Assembly (NCBI RefSeq): GCF_014649735.1
Contig: NZ_BMTP01000007.1
Coordinates: 186,001-250,000 of the forward strand
DNA: 64,000 nucleotides
Reading direction: 5' to 3'
Source of the DNA: Streptomyces lavendofoliae
GTDB lineage: Bacteria > Actinomycetota > Actinomycetes > Streptomycetales > Streptomycetaceae
In this document: piece by piece, positions 57,319 through 64,000 of the stretch
How the letters are laid out: the number at the start of each line of letters is the position of its first letter
Numbering within the stretch: position 1 is the first letter of the stretch
Made by a program: the position numbers and the translations under genes
The notes under the pieces: model-generated
What the model was told of the DNA's origin: nothing
What the model saw: the letters and a program-made list of their open reading frames with translations, nothing else
Databases searched by the model: none

Positions 57319-58398
57319 CTACACAGGGTCCCGCCCGGCCCCCGGGGCCCTGGTCCCGGCCCCCCGGGTGCGGACCGGCGACCCGGCCGCCCGCGCCCGC
57401 GCCCCCGCCCCGGCCCCGGCCGTCCCCAGGACCACCCCGCCCAGGATCAGCGCCATGCACAGCAGCCCCAGCGGCCCCAGCTCCTCGCCCAGCAGCGCCC
57501 AGGAGAGCAGCGCCACGCACACCGGCTGGAGGTAGTACACGACTCCCGCGCGGGCCGCGCCGATCAGCTCGACGGCCCGGTTCCAGGCGAAGAAGGCGAC
57601 GGCGGAGGAGAGGACCCCGACGTACACCAGGGGGCCGAGCGTCCCGGCGGTGGGCTCGAACCCGCCCTGTACGGCGAGGCTGACCGCGTACGCCGGCAGC
57701 AGCATCAGCGCGCCGATCACGAAGGTGGACAGCAGCAGGGCCGGGCCGCCGAGCCCGGCCGGACGCCGCTTCAGCAGGGCGCTGTACGAGGCGAAGCAGA
57801 CCGCCGCCGCGACGATCCACAGGTCGCCGGTGGCCGGCCCGGAAGCCGGTGACCCGTCGCCGACCAGGAGCAGGACCCCGGTGAAGGCGATCAGCAGGCC
57901 GGCCGCCCGGCGGGGGCCGAGCCGGGTGCCGCCGAGCCGTTCGCCCAGTGCCATCAGCACCGGGGAGGCGGCCATGACCATGCCCATGGTGCCCGCGGAG
58001 GTGGTCAGGCCGGCCTGGTTGACGAGCGTGTTGTAGACGGTGACGCCGAGCAGCGACGCGAGGCCCACGAAGCCGAGATGACGCCGTATCAGCCGGCGCT
58101 GCCGCCAGGTGGCGCGGGCGGCGAAGGGGGCGACGGCGAGGATCGCGACGATCCAGCGCCAGAAGGCGGCCTGCACCGGCGGGACGGAGTCGTGGAGGGC
58201 CCGGGAGGTCACGAAGCTGCCGGACCAGACGACCGTCGCGACGGCGGCGAGGAGGAGGCCCGCGCCGGAGAACCGGCCGCCCGCCGCCCGCGAGGCCGTC
58301 GCTCGTACGGCCGTCGCCACCCGTGTGCCCGCCCCCCGCGCGGCCGTCGCTCCGGGTGTCGTCGTCCCGTCGATCCGGTCCCGGTCCAGGACTGCCAC
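57319..58398 (-). CDS. EamA/DMT-family exporter, co-transcribed with LysR gene
   Basis: A 359-residue protein with ten membrane helices in two EamA repeats (GLLLAAVATVVWSGSFVTSRAL... and LWIVAAAVCFASYSALLKRR...). The first 40 residues are an Ala/Thr/Arg-rich soluble head and the last 30 a Gly/Ala/Arg-rich tail. DMT exporters expel amino acids or drugs. Immediately followed by the LysR gene. Confidence 0.9.
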   Translation of the reverse strand: MAVLDRDRIDGTTTPGATAARGAGTRVATAVRATASRAAGGRFSGAGLLLAAVATVVWSGSFVTSRALHDSVPPVQAAFWRWIVAILAVAPFAARATWRQRRLIRRHLGFVGLASLLGVTVYNTLVNQAGLTTSAGTMGMVMAASPVLMALGERLGGTRLGPRRAAGLLIAFTGVLLLVGDGSPASGPATGDLWIVAAAVCFASYSALLKRRPAGLGGPALLLSTFVIGALMLLPAYAVSLAVQGGFEPTAGTLGPLVYVGVLSSAVAFFAWNRAVELIGAARAGVVYYLQPVCVALLSWALLGEELGPLGLLCMALILGGVVLGTAGAGAGARARAAGSPVRTRGAGTRAPGAGRDPV

Positions 58399-58448
58399 GG
58401 TCGCCCCCGCCTCTCCCCCGTCGCCGCGGGGCCTCGGAATTCAGGGAC

Positions 58449-59375
58449 CTACCGTCGCACCGCCGCATCACTCAGGTCCATCGAAACCTTCTCACCGTTC
58501 CCTTCAGGAGAACTGAACGGTGGGCGGGGCGCCCACTGGCCCGCGAGCGTGGCGCCCAGGGCGAGGGCCATCCCGGCCAGCTGGACCGGCCCCAGCGCCT
58601 GCCCGAGCGCCGCCCAGCCGATGACGGCGGCGGTGAGCGGGGACAGGGAGCCGAGGAGCGTGACGGAGGTGGCGGGCAGCCGCTCGACGCCCCGCAACCA
58701 GAGCCAGTACGACACGGCGGTGTTGGCGAGCGCCAGGTAGGCGTACCCGGCGACCCCCCGGCCGTCGAGGGCCGGCGGGGCGCCCTCCACCAGGAGGGCG
58801 ACCGGCGCGATCAGCAGGCCGCCGGCGCTCAGCTGCCAGCCCACCATGGCCAGGGGGCCCACCCCCTCGGGCCGGCCCCAGCGCTTGGTCAGCACCGTGC
58901 CGGCCGCCATGGACGCCGCCGCGGCGAGCCCGGCCACCACGCCCACCGGGTCGAACGCCGCGCCCGCCTTCAGGACGACCAGGCTGACGCCGAAGGCGGC
59001 GGCGATGGCGGCCGACAGGGAACGGGCGGTCGGCCGCTCCCCCAGCAGCAGCGTGGCGAGCCCGACGACGAAGAGCGGCCCCACCGACCCGACGACGGCG
59101 GCCACACCGCCAGGCAAGCGGTAGGCGGCCAGGAACAGCAGGGGGAAGAAGGCGCCGATGTTGAGCGCTCCCAGCACGGCCGAACGCCACCACCACGCGC
59201 CGCGCGGCAGCGACCGGGTGAGGGCCAGCAGCGCCAGTCCGGCGGGCAGGGCGCGCATCAGGCCGGTGAACAGCGGCCGGTCGGGCGGCAGGAACTCGGT
59301 GGTGACCGCGTAGGTCGATCCCCAGGAGACGGGCGCGAGCGCGGTGAGGCCTATGACGGTGGCTCTGCGGGACAT
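58449..59375 (-). CDS. EamA/DMT-family exporter under MarR control
   Basis: A 308-residue, ten-helix exporter with the two EamA repeats (GLTALAPVSWGSTYAVTTEFLPPDRPLFTGLMRALPAG and VAGLAAAASMAAGTVLTKRW). It is divergent from a MarR regulator, and the operator lies 28-60 bp before its start. The C-terminus (EKVSMDLSDAAVRR) is encoded by DNA that also forms the 58472-58517 conserved block. Confidence 0.92.
   Translation of the reverse strand: MSRRATVIGLTALAPVSWGSTYAVTTEFLPPDRPLFTGLMRALPAGLALLALTRSLPRGAWWWRSAVLGALNIGAFFPLLFLAAYRLPGGVAAVVGSVGPLFVVGLATLLLGERPTARSLSAAIAAAFGVSLVVLKAGAAFDPVGVVAGLAAAASMAAGTVLTKRWGRPEGVGPLAMVGWQLSAGGLLIAPVALLVEGAPPALDGRGVAGYAYLALANTAVSYWLWLRGVERLPATSVTLLGSLSPLTAAVIGWAALGQALGPVQLAGMALALGATLAGQWAPRPPFSSPEGNGEKVSMDLSDAAVRR
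58472..58517 (-). promoter_or_regulatory. Two-part conserved block upstream of the EamA-LysR operon (copy B)
   Basis: Minus-strand reading: TTCAGTT, 28 bp, GATGGACCTGA, about 74 bp before the EamA start at 58398 and inside the 3' end of the preceding exporter gene. It contains TTCAG-N5-CTGAA (a LysR-like inverted repeat) and overlaps ACCGTTC/GAACGGT. Confidence 0.5.
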
Positions 59376-59403
59376 GGACGCTCCCCCTCGAATGGCTTGG
59401 CGA

Positions 59404-59437
59404 TAAGTAGCTTACCTCTAAGCTACTTACTCGTAAG
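59404..59437. promoter_or_regulatory. MarR-type operator: long palindrome plus third half-site
   Basis: Perfect 11-bp arms TAAGTAGCTTA and TAAGCTACTTA are separated by CCTC (59404-59429). CTTAC-TC-GTAAG (59426-59437) overlaps them, giving three or four TAAG/CTTA half-sites. Situated between the divergent exporter and marR starts in an AT-rich patch. Confidence 0.8.
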
Positions 59438-59481
59438 CCACTTTCTTGCGTGCGAGGGGAACCGGAAGCAGACTGGCCGCC

Positions 59482-59994
59482 ATGACCTCCGCGACACCCG
59501 CGCCCCAGGACCCCGTCGACGCGATCACCGCCCAGTGGGCGGCCGTACGCCCCGACCTGGACACCGTGCCCATGGCGGTCTTCGGGCGGATCTACCGGCT
59601 GAGCAGCGCCATGGCGGTCCGTATGGACAGGGCGTACGCGCCCCTCGGCGTCTCACGCGGCGAGTTCGACGTCCTGGCGACCCTGCGGCGCTCGGGCGAG
59701 CCGTACACCCTCTCACCCCGTGAGCTGTCGGCTACGCTCATGCTGACGACGGGCGGAATGACGGGGCGGCTGGACAAGCTGGAGCGGGCCGGGCTGCTCA
59801 GCCGCAGCCCCGACCCGCACGACCGGCGCGGCCTGCGGGTGACGCTCAGCGAACGCGGTCGCGCGCTGGTGGACGAGGCGGTGGTGGCCGGGCTCGCGGT
59901 GCAGCGGGAGGCCCTCGAGTCGGCCCTGGACGCCGAGGAGGCCGAGCAGCTCGGCGGCCTGCTGCGCAAGCTCCTGGCGGCGACGGGCGCGTGA
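59482..59994 (+). CDS. MarR-family transcriptional regulator
   Basis: A 170-residue MarR protein with the winged-helix core LSPRELSATLMLTTGGMTGRLDKLERAGLLSRSPDPHDRRGLRVTLSERG (recognition helix and DxRxxxxxLT wing). ATG at 59482 is used. It probably represses itself and the divergent EamA exporter through the operator at 59404-59437. Confidence 0.94.
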   Translation: MTSATPAPQDPVDAITAQWAAVRPDLDTVPMAVFGRIYRLSSAMAVRMDRAYAPLGVSRGEFDVLATLRRSGEPYTLSPRELSATLMLTTGGMTGRLDKLERAGLLSRSPDPHDRRGLRVTLSERGRALVDEAVVAGLAVQREALESALDAEEAEQLGGLLRKLLAATGA

Positions 59995-60048
59995 CCCCTG
60001 CGGAGCGGGGGTTCACAAGAAACGCCGCAGCGGATGGCTCACGGAAAA

Positions 60049-60095
60049 CGCCGACGGCCCGGGCGGTACGGGAGTACCACCCGGGCGGGTCGGCG
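60049..60095. terminator. Hairpin between marR and the small minus-strand gene
   Basis: Nested stems CGCCGAC/GTCGGCG and CCCGGG..GGTAC/GTACC..CCCGGG with a GGGA loop lie between converging genes, so it likely terminates both. Confidence 0.6.
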
Positions 60096-60163
60096 ACGGA
60101 GCCGAAGGGGCGCGGCCGGCGGCCGGCGCTCGCGCCCCGGGAGGCGGGGGAGTCTCGGGAAGG

Positions 60164-60391
60164 TCAGACCTTCTTGGACTTGTCCAGCACCATGACCAGG
60201 CCGGCGATCACGGCGAAGAGCACGAGCGGGGCGGCGACGTACAGACCGAGGGTCTCCGCGACGCTCAGGCCGGGGCCCGGGTCGTCACCGTCGTCGCGGT
60301 TGAGCGCGAGCGCGGGGGACGACATGAGCAGCATCATCAGCGTCGTACCGGCCGCGACGGCGCCGGCGCGCAGGGCGTTCTTCTTGTCCAC
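60164..60391 (-). CDS. Small exported single-helix membrane protein
   Basis: A 75-residue protein. The signal peptide (residues 1-30, AGTTLMMLLMSSPALAL) is followed by an acidic linker (NRDDGDDPGPG), a C-terminal membrane helix (about 51-70) and a DKSKKV tail. GTG at 60391 starts 20 bp after the malQ stop, so it may be co-transcribed with malQ. I recognise no family; conserved small proteins of this layout occur in Streptomyces. Confidence 0.72.
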   Translation of the reverse strand: MDKKNALRAGAVAAGTTLMMLLMSSPALALNRDDGDDPGPGLSVAETLGLYVAAPLVLFAVIAGLVMVLDKSKKV

Positions 60392-60411
60392 GGTGCAAAC
60401 GTAGCGAACGC

Positions 60412-62523
60412 CTAGAGACCTCGCGCGCCCGGGGGTGGGGTGGACGGCCGCAGAACCTCCATCAGGGCGTGCAGGCGCGGGGAGACGGCCAGGTCCTCCA
60501 GGGTGACGGGGCGGCCCTCGGCGTCGGCCACCGGCAGCCGCCAGTTCGGGTACTGGTCCCAGGTGCCGGGCAGGTTCTGCGGGCGGCGGTCGCCCACCGC
60601 GTCCGGCAGCCAGATCCCGGTCATCCGGGCGGGGGTGCGTCGCAGGAAGCGGTACACGGCCCGGATCTCGGCCTCCTCGTCGCGCGGGCCGTCCTCCAGC
60701 AGGCCGAGCTCCCGCAGGTACGCCAGCCACTCGGCGACCTCGTCGGCGTCCTCTGCCCGCTCCTCCTCCAGGGGGCGGGCGAGCAACCCGAGCCGGTGGC
60801 GCAGCTCGACGTGCTCTCCGGTGAGCCGCGCGGCGGTGGAGGGCAGGTCGTGCGTCGTGGCGGTGGCCACGCAGTCGGCCCGCCACGTCCCGGGGGCCAG
60901 CGGGCGCCGGTCGCCCTCCCAGTCCCGCTCGAACCACAGCACCGACGTCCCGAGGACGCCGCGCCGCTGGAGGGACTCCCGTACGCCGGCCTCGACCGTG
61001 CCGAGGTCCTCGCCGATCACGACGGCACCCGCGCGGTGGGCCTCCAGGGCGAGGACGGCGAGCATGGCGTCGGCGTCGTACCGGACGTACGTCCCCTCCG
61101 TGGGCCGCCGCCCCTCGGGCACCCACCACAGCCGGAACAGCCCCATGACATGGTCGATGCGCAGCGCGCCCGCGTGCCGCAGCAGGCCGCGCAGCAGATC
61201 CCGGTAGGGGGCGTAGCCGGAGGCGGCCAGCGCGTCGGGGCGCCAGGGCGGCAGGCCCCAGTCCTGGCCGTGGGCGTTGAACGCGTCCGGCGGGGCGCCC
61301 ACCGACATGCCGGCGGCGAACGCGTCCGCCTGCGCCCACGCGTCGGCGCCGTCCGGGTGCACGCCGACCGCGAGGTCGTGGACGATCCCGACCGGCATGC
61401 CCGCCTCCGCCGCGGCCCGGGCCGCGGCGCCGAGCTGCTCGTCGGTGAGCCAGGCGAGCCGGCAGTGGAAGTCGACGCGGTCGGCCAGCTCGTCCCGCTC
61501 CCGCGCGGTGGCGGCCGACCGGGGGTCGCGCAGGCCCTCGGGCCACTGCCGCCGGTCGGCGCCGTACCGCTCGGTGAACGCGCACCAGGTGGCGTGGTCC
61601 AGCAGGGCCTGGCCCTGCTCGGCGCGGAACTGTCGCAGCGCGGCCTGCCGGCCGGGGCCGAGCGGTACGCGCCGCAGCACCTCCAGGGCCTGTCGCTTGA
61701 GCACCCACACCGCGTCCCGGTCGATCAGCTCGCCCTTGCGCAGCACCCCTTCACGCAGCTCGGCCGCACGCCCGGTGAGCGCGTCGAGCTCGGCGCGGTC
61801 TTCACCGCTCACGTACGCGTACTCGGGGACGTCCTCGACGCGCAGGTGGACCGGGTCGGGGAAGCGCCGCGAGGAGGGGCGGTACGGCGACGGGTCGGTG
61901 GGCGTGCCGGGAACGGCCGCGTGCAGCGGGTTGACCTGGACGAACCCGGCTCCCAGGTCCCGGCCCGCCCAGCCGGCCAGCTCGCGCAGGTCCCCCAGGT
62001 CGCCCATGCCCCAGGACCGGCCGGACAGCAGCGAGTACAGCTGGACCAGCACGCCGTACCCGCGCCCCGGGGGCTGCGGCACGCGCGCGGGGGCGACGAC
62101 GAGGGTGCTGTGCGCCGTGCGCCCGTCGCGCGCCCGGGCGTTGATCCGGTGCACGCCCAGCGGCAGCCGCTCCCAGCGGGGCGTGCCGGAGATCTCGTCA
62201 CCGTGCTCGGTGGTGATCCGCACATCGGTGCCCGGCGGGAGCGCGGTGAGCGGGCGGGGCAGCTCGGGCGGGCGGCCAGGGGGCTGCGCCCCGGTGTCCG
62301 GGTCGTCGTGCCACAGGACCAGTGTCGGCGGGAGCAGCCGGGCGTCCCTGGCCGCTTCGGTGGCGGTCAGGGACGCGCGCAGCGCCTCGGGCGTGGAGGC
62401 GTCGACGTCCAGGGCGGCGAGGACCTCCACCACCGTGGCGTCGGGGACCGGGACGGTGACACCCGCGGACGGGGAGTACGCGGTGGCGACACCGTGCAGC
62501 GCGGCGAGCCGGGCAAGGGTCAT
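60412..62523 (-). CDS. malQ: 4-alpha-glucanotransferase (amylomaltase, GH77)
   Basis: A 703-residue GH77 enzyme. The catalytic nucleophile lies in LRIDHVMGLFRLWW, the acid/base in VIGEDLGTVE, and the third acid in TTHDLPSTAA. The N-terminal 150 residues form an extra domain typical of actinobacterial MalQ. It transfers glucan chains between maltodextrins in the cytoplasm. Its ATG directly follows the stop of the small gene at 62524 (TGAATG), so the two are coupled. Confidence 0.94.
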   Translation of the reverse strand: MTLARLAALHGVATAYSPSAGVTVPVPDATVVEVLAALDVDASTPEALRASLTATEAARDARLLPPTLVLWHDDPDTGAQPPGRPPELPRPLTALPPGTDVRITTEHGDEISGTPRWERLPLGVHRINARARDGRTAHSTLVVAPARVPQPPGRGYGVLVQLYSLLSGRSWGMGDLGDLRELAGWAGRDLGAGFVQVNPLHAAVPGTPTDPSPYRPSSRRFPDPVHLRVEDVPEYAYVSGEDRAELDALTGRAAELREGVLRKGELIDRDAVWVLKRQALEVLRRVPLGPGRQAALRQFRAEQGQALLDHATWCAFTERYGADRRQWPEGLRDPRSAATARERDELADRVDFHCRLAWLTDEQLGAAARAAAEAGMPVGIVHDLAVGVHPDGADAWAQADAFAAGMSVGAPPDAFNAHGQDWGLPPWRPDALAASGYAPYRDLLRGLLRHAGALRIDHVMGLFRLWWVPEGRRPTEGTYVRYDADAMLAVLALEAHRAGAVVIGEDLGTVEAGVRESLQRRGVLGTSVLWFERDWEGDRRPLAPGTWRADCVATATTHDLPSTAARLTGEHVELRHRLGLLARPLEEERAEDADEVAEWLAYLRELGLLEDGPRDEEAEIRAVYRFLRRTPARMTGIWLPDAVGDRRPQNLPGTWDQYPNWRLPVADAEGRPVTLEDLAVSPRLHALMEVLRPSTPPPGARGL

Positions 62524-62793
62524 TCAGGCTCCTGGGGACTCCGGTCCGCCGGCCGCGCGGTGCGCGGTCGGCTCGCTGGTCAGGGGGGTGAGGTCGGTCA
62601 GCGCGGGTTCGCTGGTCAGGGGGGTGGCGCCGGCGAGCGGTGGCTCACTGGTCAGGGGGGTGCCGACGGCGGGCAGGCCGGTCAGGGGGCAGAAGCCGGG
62701 ACCGGTGCCGTCGGCGGGCCGGTCGGCGGCGGGCGCCGGTCCCGGGACCTGTTTGGAGAGGGCGGAGAGCAGGAGCTGGGCGGAAGCGGCCAC
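62524..62793 (-). CDS. Small PLTSEP-repeat protein upstream of malQ
   Basis: An 89-residue protein of unknown function. After an amphipathic head (AASAQLLLSALSKQVPG) it holds one PLTGLPAVGT and three TPLTSEP-type repeats, encoded by a repeated GGTCAGGGGGGTG DNA unit. Nearly every codon ends in G or C, and a strong ribosome site (GGGAGG, 5 nt before GTG 62793) precedes it; both favour a real gene. Its stop abuts the malQ ATG, so it may act as a translational leader as well. Confidence 0.62.
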   Translation of the reverse strand: MAASAQLLLSALSKQVPGPAPAADRPADGTGPGFCPLTGLPAVGTPLTSEPPLAGATPLTSEPALTDLTPLTSEPTAHRAAGGPESPGA

Positions 62794-63065
62794 GGTGGCC
62801 TCCCTGTGCAGGTGACGGTGGGACACACCAGCAGCCCTACCCAGCGGGCGGCCACACATCCGCGCAACGTGGCGTCGGTCACAGGGCGTTCCCGCGGGGG
62901 AGACGTGCACGCCTCCCGTGACGCGGTAGGCAAATACGACACAACGGCCACGCACATTGACACCTTCGGCGAGTCGGTGGTGGGCTCGAAACCGACCGGT
63001 TCAGCCATCGCTCCGGCCACCGGCAAAGCTACTCGCAGAACAACGAAAGACGAGGGGAGACGCGC

Positions 63066-64000
63066 GTGCAGTTCGGGCGCTTCGGCCGCGGCAAGCGGAC
63101 CGCGACGGCCGTGGCCGTCGCCGTGATCGGCGGCCTCCTGGGCGGCGCCCCCGGCGCGCTGGCCGCGCCCGGCGGCCCCGGCTCCCCCACCACGGCCGCT
63201 CCCGGGCGGGACGCCACCGCCCTGCCCCCGGTGTGGCCGCGGCCCCAGTCGCTCCGGCCGGCCGGCACCGCGGTGCCCCTCGGCGACGAGGTGACGGTCC
63301 TCGCGGAGGGGGACGCCGACCCTTACGCCGTGACGGCCCTGGAGGGCGTCCTGCGCGACGCGGGCGTGCGTACCGTCCGCACCGCGCCGGGCGGGCGCGG
63401 GCCGGTCGTGCTGCTGGGCGGCACCGGCGGGCGTGACGCGCTGCGGGCCCTGCGGGCGCCGGAGCGGGGCGACCTTCCGGCGGGCGGCTACCGCATCGCG
63501 ACCGGCCGGTACGAGGGGCGGGACACGGTCGCCGTGGACGGCGTCGGCACGGACGGCCTCTTCCACGCCGTGCAGACACTGCGCCAGCTCATAACCGCCG
63601 GCCGGACGGTGCCCGGTGTCCTGGTGCGCGACTGGCCCGGGACGGCCGTGCGCGGCATGACGGAAGGTTTCTACGGCCGCCCCTGGAGCCACCGGCAGCG
63701 GCTGGCCCAGCTCGACTTCATGGGCCGCACCAAGCAGAACCGGTACCTCTACGCCCCCGGCGACGACCCCTACCGGCAGGCCCAGTGGCGTGAGCCCTAC
63801 CCGGCCGCCCAGCGGGCCGAGTTCCGGGAGCTGGCCGACCGGGCGCGGCGCAACCACGTGACACTGGCCTGGGCCGTGGCGCCCGTCCAGTCGATGTGCC
63901 TGGCCTCGCCGGAGGATTTGGCGGCGCTCAAGCGCAAGGTCGACGCGATGTACGCGCTGGGGGTGCGCGCCTTCCAGGTGCAGTTCCAGGACGCCTCGTA
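63066..64000 (+). CDS. Secreted GH84 beta-N-acetylglucosaminidase-like enzyme (3' end beyond window)
   Basis: At least 311 residues. A signal peptide (residues 1-38, ending near ALAAP) is followed by a GH20/GH84 N-terminal alpha/beta domain (about 50-190). The GH84 barrel then opens with MTEGFYGRPWSHRQRL (EGFYG 200-204) and APGDDPYRQAQWREPYP. GH84 enzymes remove N-acetylglucosamine. At the catalytic pair position the visible sequence is QFQD (Q308-D309) instead of the usual D-D. GTG at 63066 has GGGGAGA upstream. The left 272 bp hold no other gene. Confidence 0.88.
   Translation, partial: MQFGRFGRGKRTATAVAVAVIGGLLGGAPGALAAPGGPGSPTTAAPGRDATALPPVWPRPQSLRPAGTAVPLGDEVTVLAEGDADPYAVTALEGVLRDAGVRTVRTAPGGRGPVVLLGGTGGRDALRALRAPERGDLPAGGYRIATGRYEGRDTVAVDGVGTDGLFHAVQTLRQLITAGRTVPGVLVRDWPGTAVRGMTEGFYGRPWSHRQRLAQLDFMGRTKQNRYLYAPGDDPYRQAQWREPYPAAQRAEFRELADRARRNHVTLAWAVAPVQSMCLASPEDLAALKRKVDAMYALGVRAFQVQFQDAS

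Noticed and set aside
62794..63065. DasR (dre) operator before the GH84 gene
   Set aside because: ACCGACCGGTT is only loosely similar; no ACTGGTCTAGACCAGT-like palindrome is present.
1..64000. CRISPR arrays, insertion sequences, prophage or integrase genes
   Set aside because: No spaced direct repeats of CRISPR type, transposase, integrase or terminal inverted repeats were found on either strand.

Overview
The window is a piece of a high-GC actinomycete chromosome, almost certainly Streptomyces or a close relative. Codon third positions are nearly all G or C. The gene order mreB-mreC-mreD-pbp2-rodA(sfr), ndk, folC, valS, clpX-clpP2-clpP1-tig is the one I recall from the Streptomyces core. 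A four-gene conservon (cvnABCD) and a Nur-type sodF promoter are also typical of the genus. I see no insertion sequence, prophage, CRISPR array, plasmid gene or large biosynthetic cluster, so this is mainly ordinary core chromosome with an accessory right half.

Layout. 1-7.1 kb (minus strand): a CYTH-CHAD protein cut by the window edge, then the cell-wall elongation/spore-wall cluster rodA, PBP2, mreD, mreC and, behind its own terminator, mreB. 7.4-12.7 kb (minus): ndk, a DUF4233 membrane protein, folC and valS. 12.8-18.2 kb: a Pro/Gln/Gly/Tyr-rich membrane protein facing the proteostasis block clpX, clpP2, clpP1, tig. clpP1 carries a ClgR-like site. tRNA-Pro(TGG) and tRNA-Gly(TCC) are divergent at 18.4-18.7 kb. 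18.8-24.7 kb: a small membrane protein, an acyltransferase-3 protein, an HD hydrolase, a SpoIIE/PP2C phosphatase, an Eis-like acetyltransferase, a Nei/Fpg glycosylase and rpiB. 24.9-30.4 kb: three paralogous APC amino-acid permeases with bioY between the first and second. 30.5-39.8 kb: a secreted GDPD, sodF under a Nur-type operator, an Rv2466c-like thioredoxin-fold protein, pepN, an AbiEi/DUF559-like protein, Nudix, PPOX and VOC proteins and a CGNR regulator. 40-46.7 kb: a large secreted subtilase, three small exported proteins (one with a metzincin-like zinc motif), and a translationally coupled ECF sigma/anti-sigma-like pair with a plausible autoregulatory promoter. 46.8-54.3 kb: asd, a DUF1203 protein, a second pepN paralogue and a compact conservon. 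54.4-60 kb: allantoicase, TetR, LysR, two EamA exporters and MarR with a striking operator. 60.2-64 kb: a small membrane protein, malQ, a small repeat protein coupled to malQ, and the start of a secreted GH84 enzyme cut by the right edge.

How genes work together. MreBCD, PBP2 and the SEDS polymerase RodA form one peptidoglycan-synthesis machine. Tig, ClpP1P2 and ClpX handle nascent chains and protein turnover. CvnA-D form a membrane-associated sensor/GTPase unit. The ECF sigma, its membrane partner and the three exported proteins look like one envelope-response module.

The most interesting signals are regulatory. A two-part DNA block with identical spacing precedes allantoicase and an EamA exporter. 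A second copy of the sodF-type 17-bp operator overlaps a likely tig promoter. An AT-rich patch of stacked inverted repeats lies between the anti-sigma gene and the exported-protein operon. No complete unknown system is obvious; the ECF/exported-protein module is the best candidate for something undescribed.
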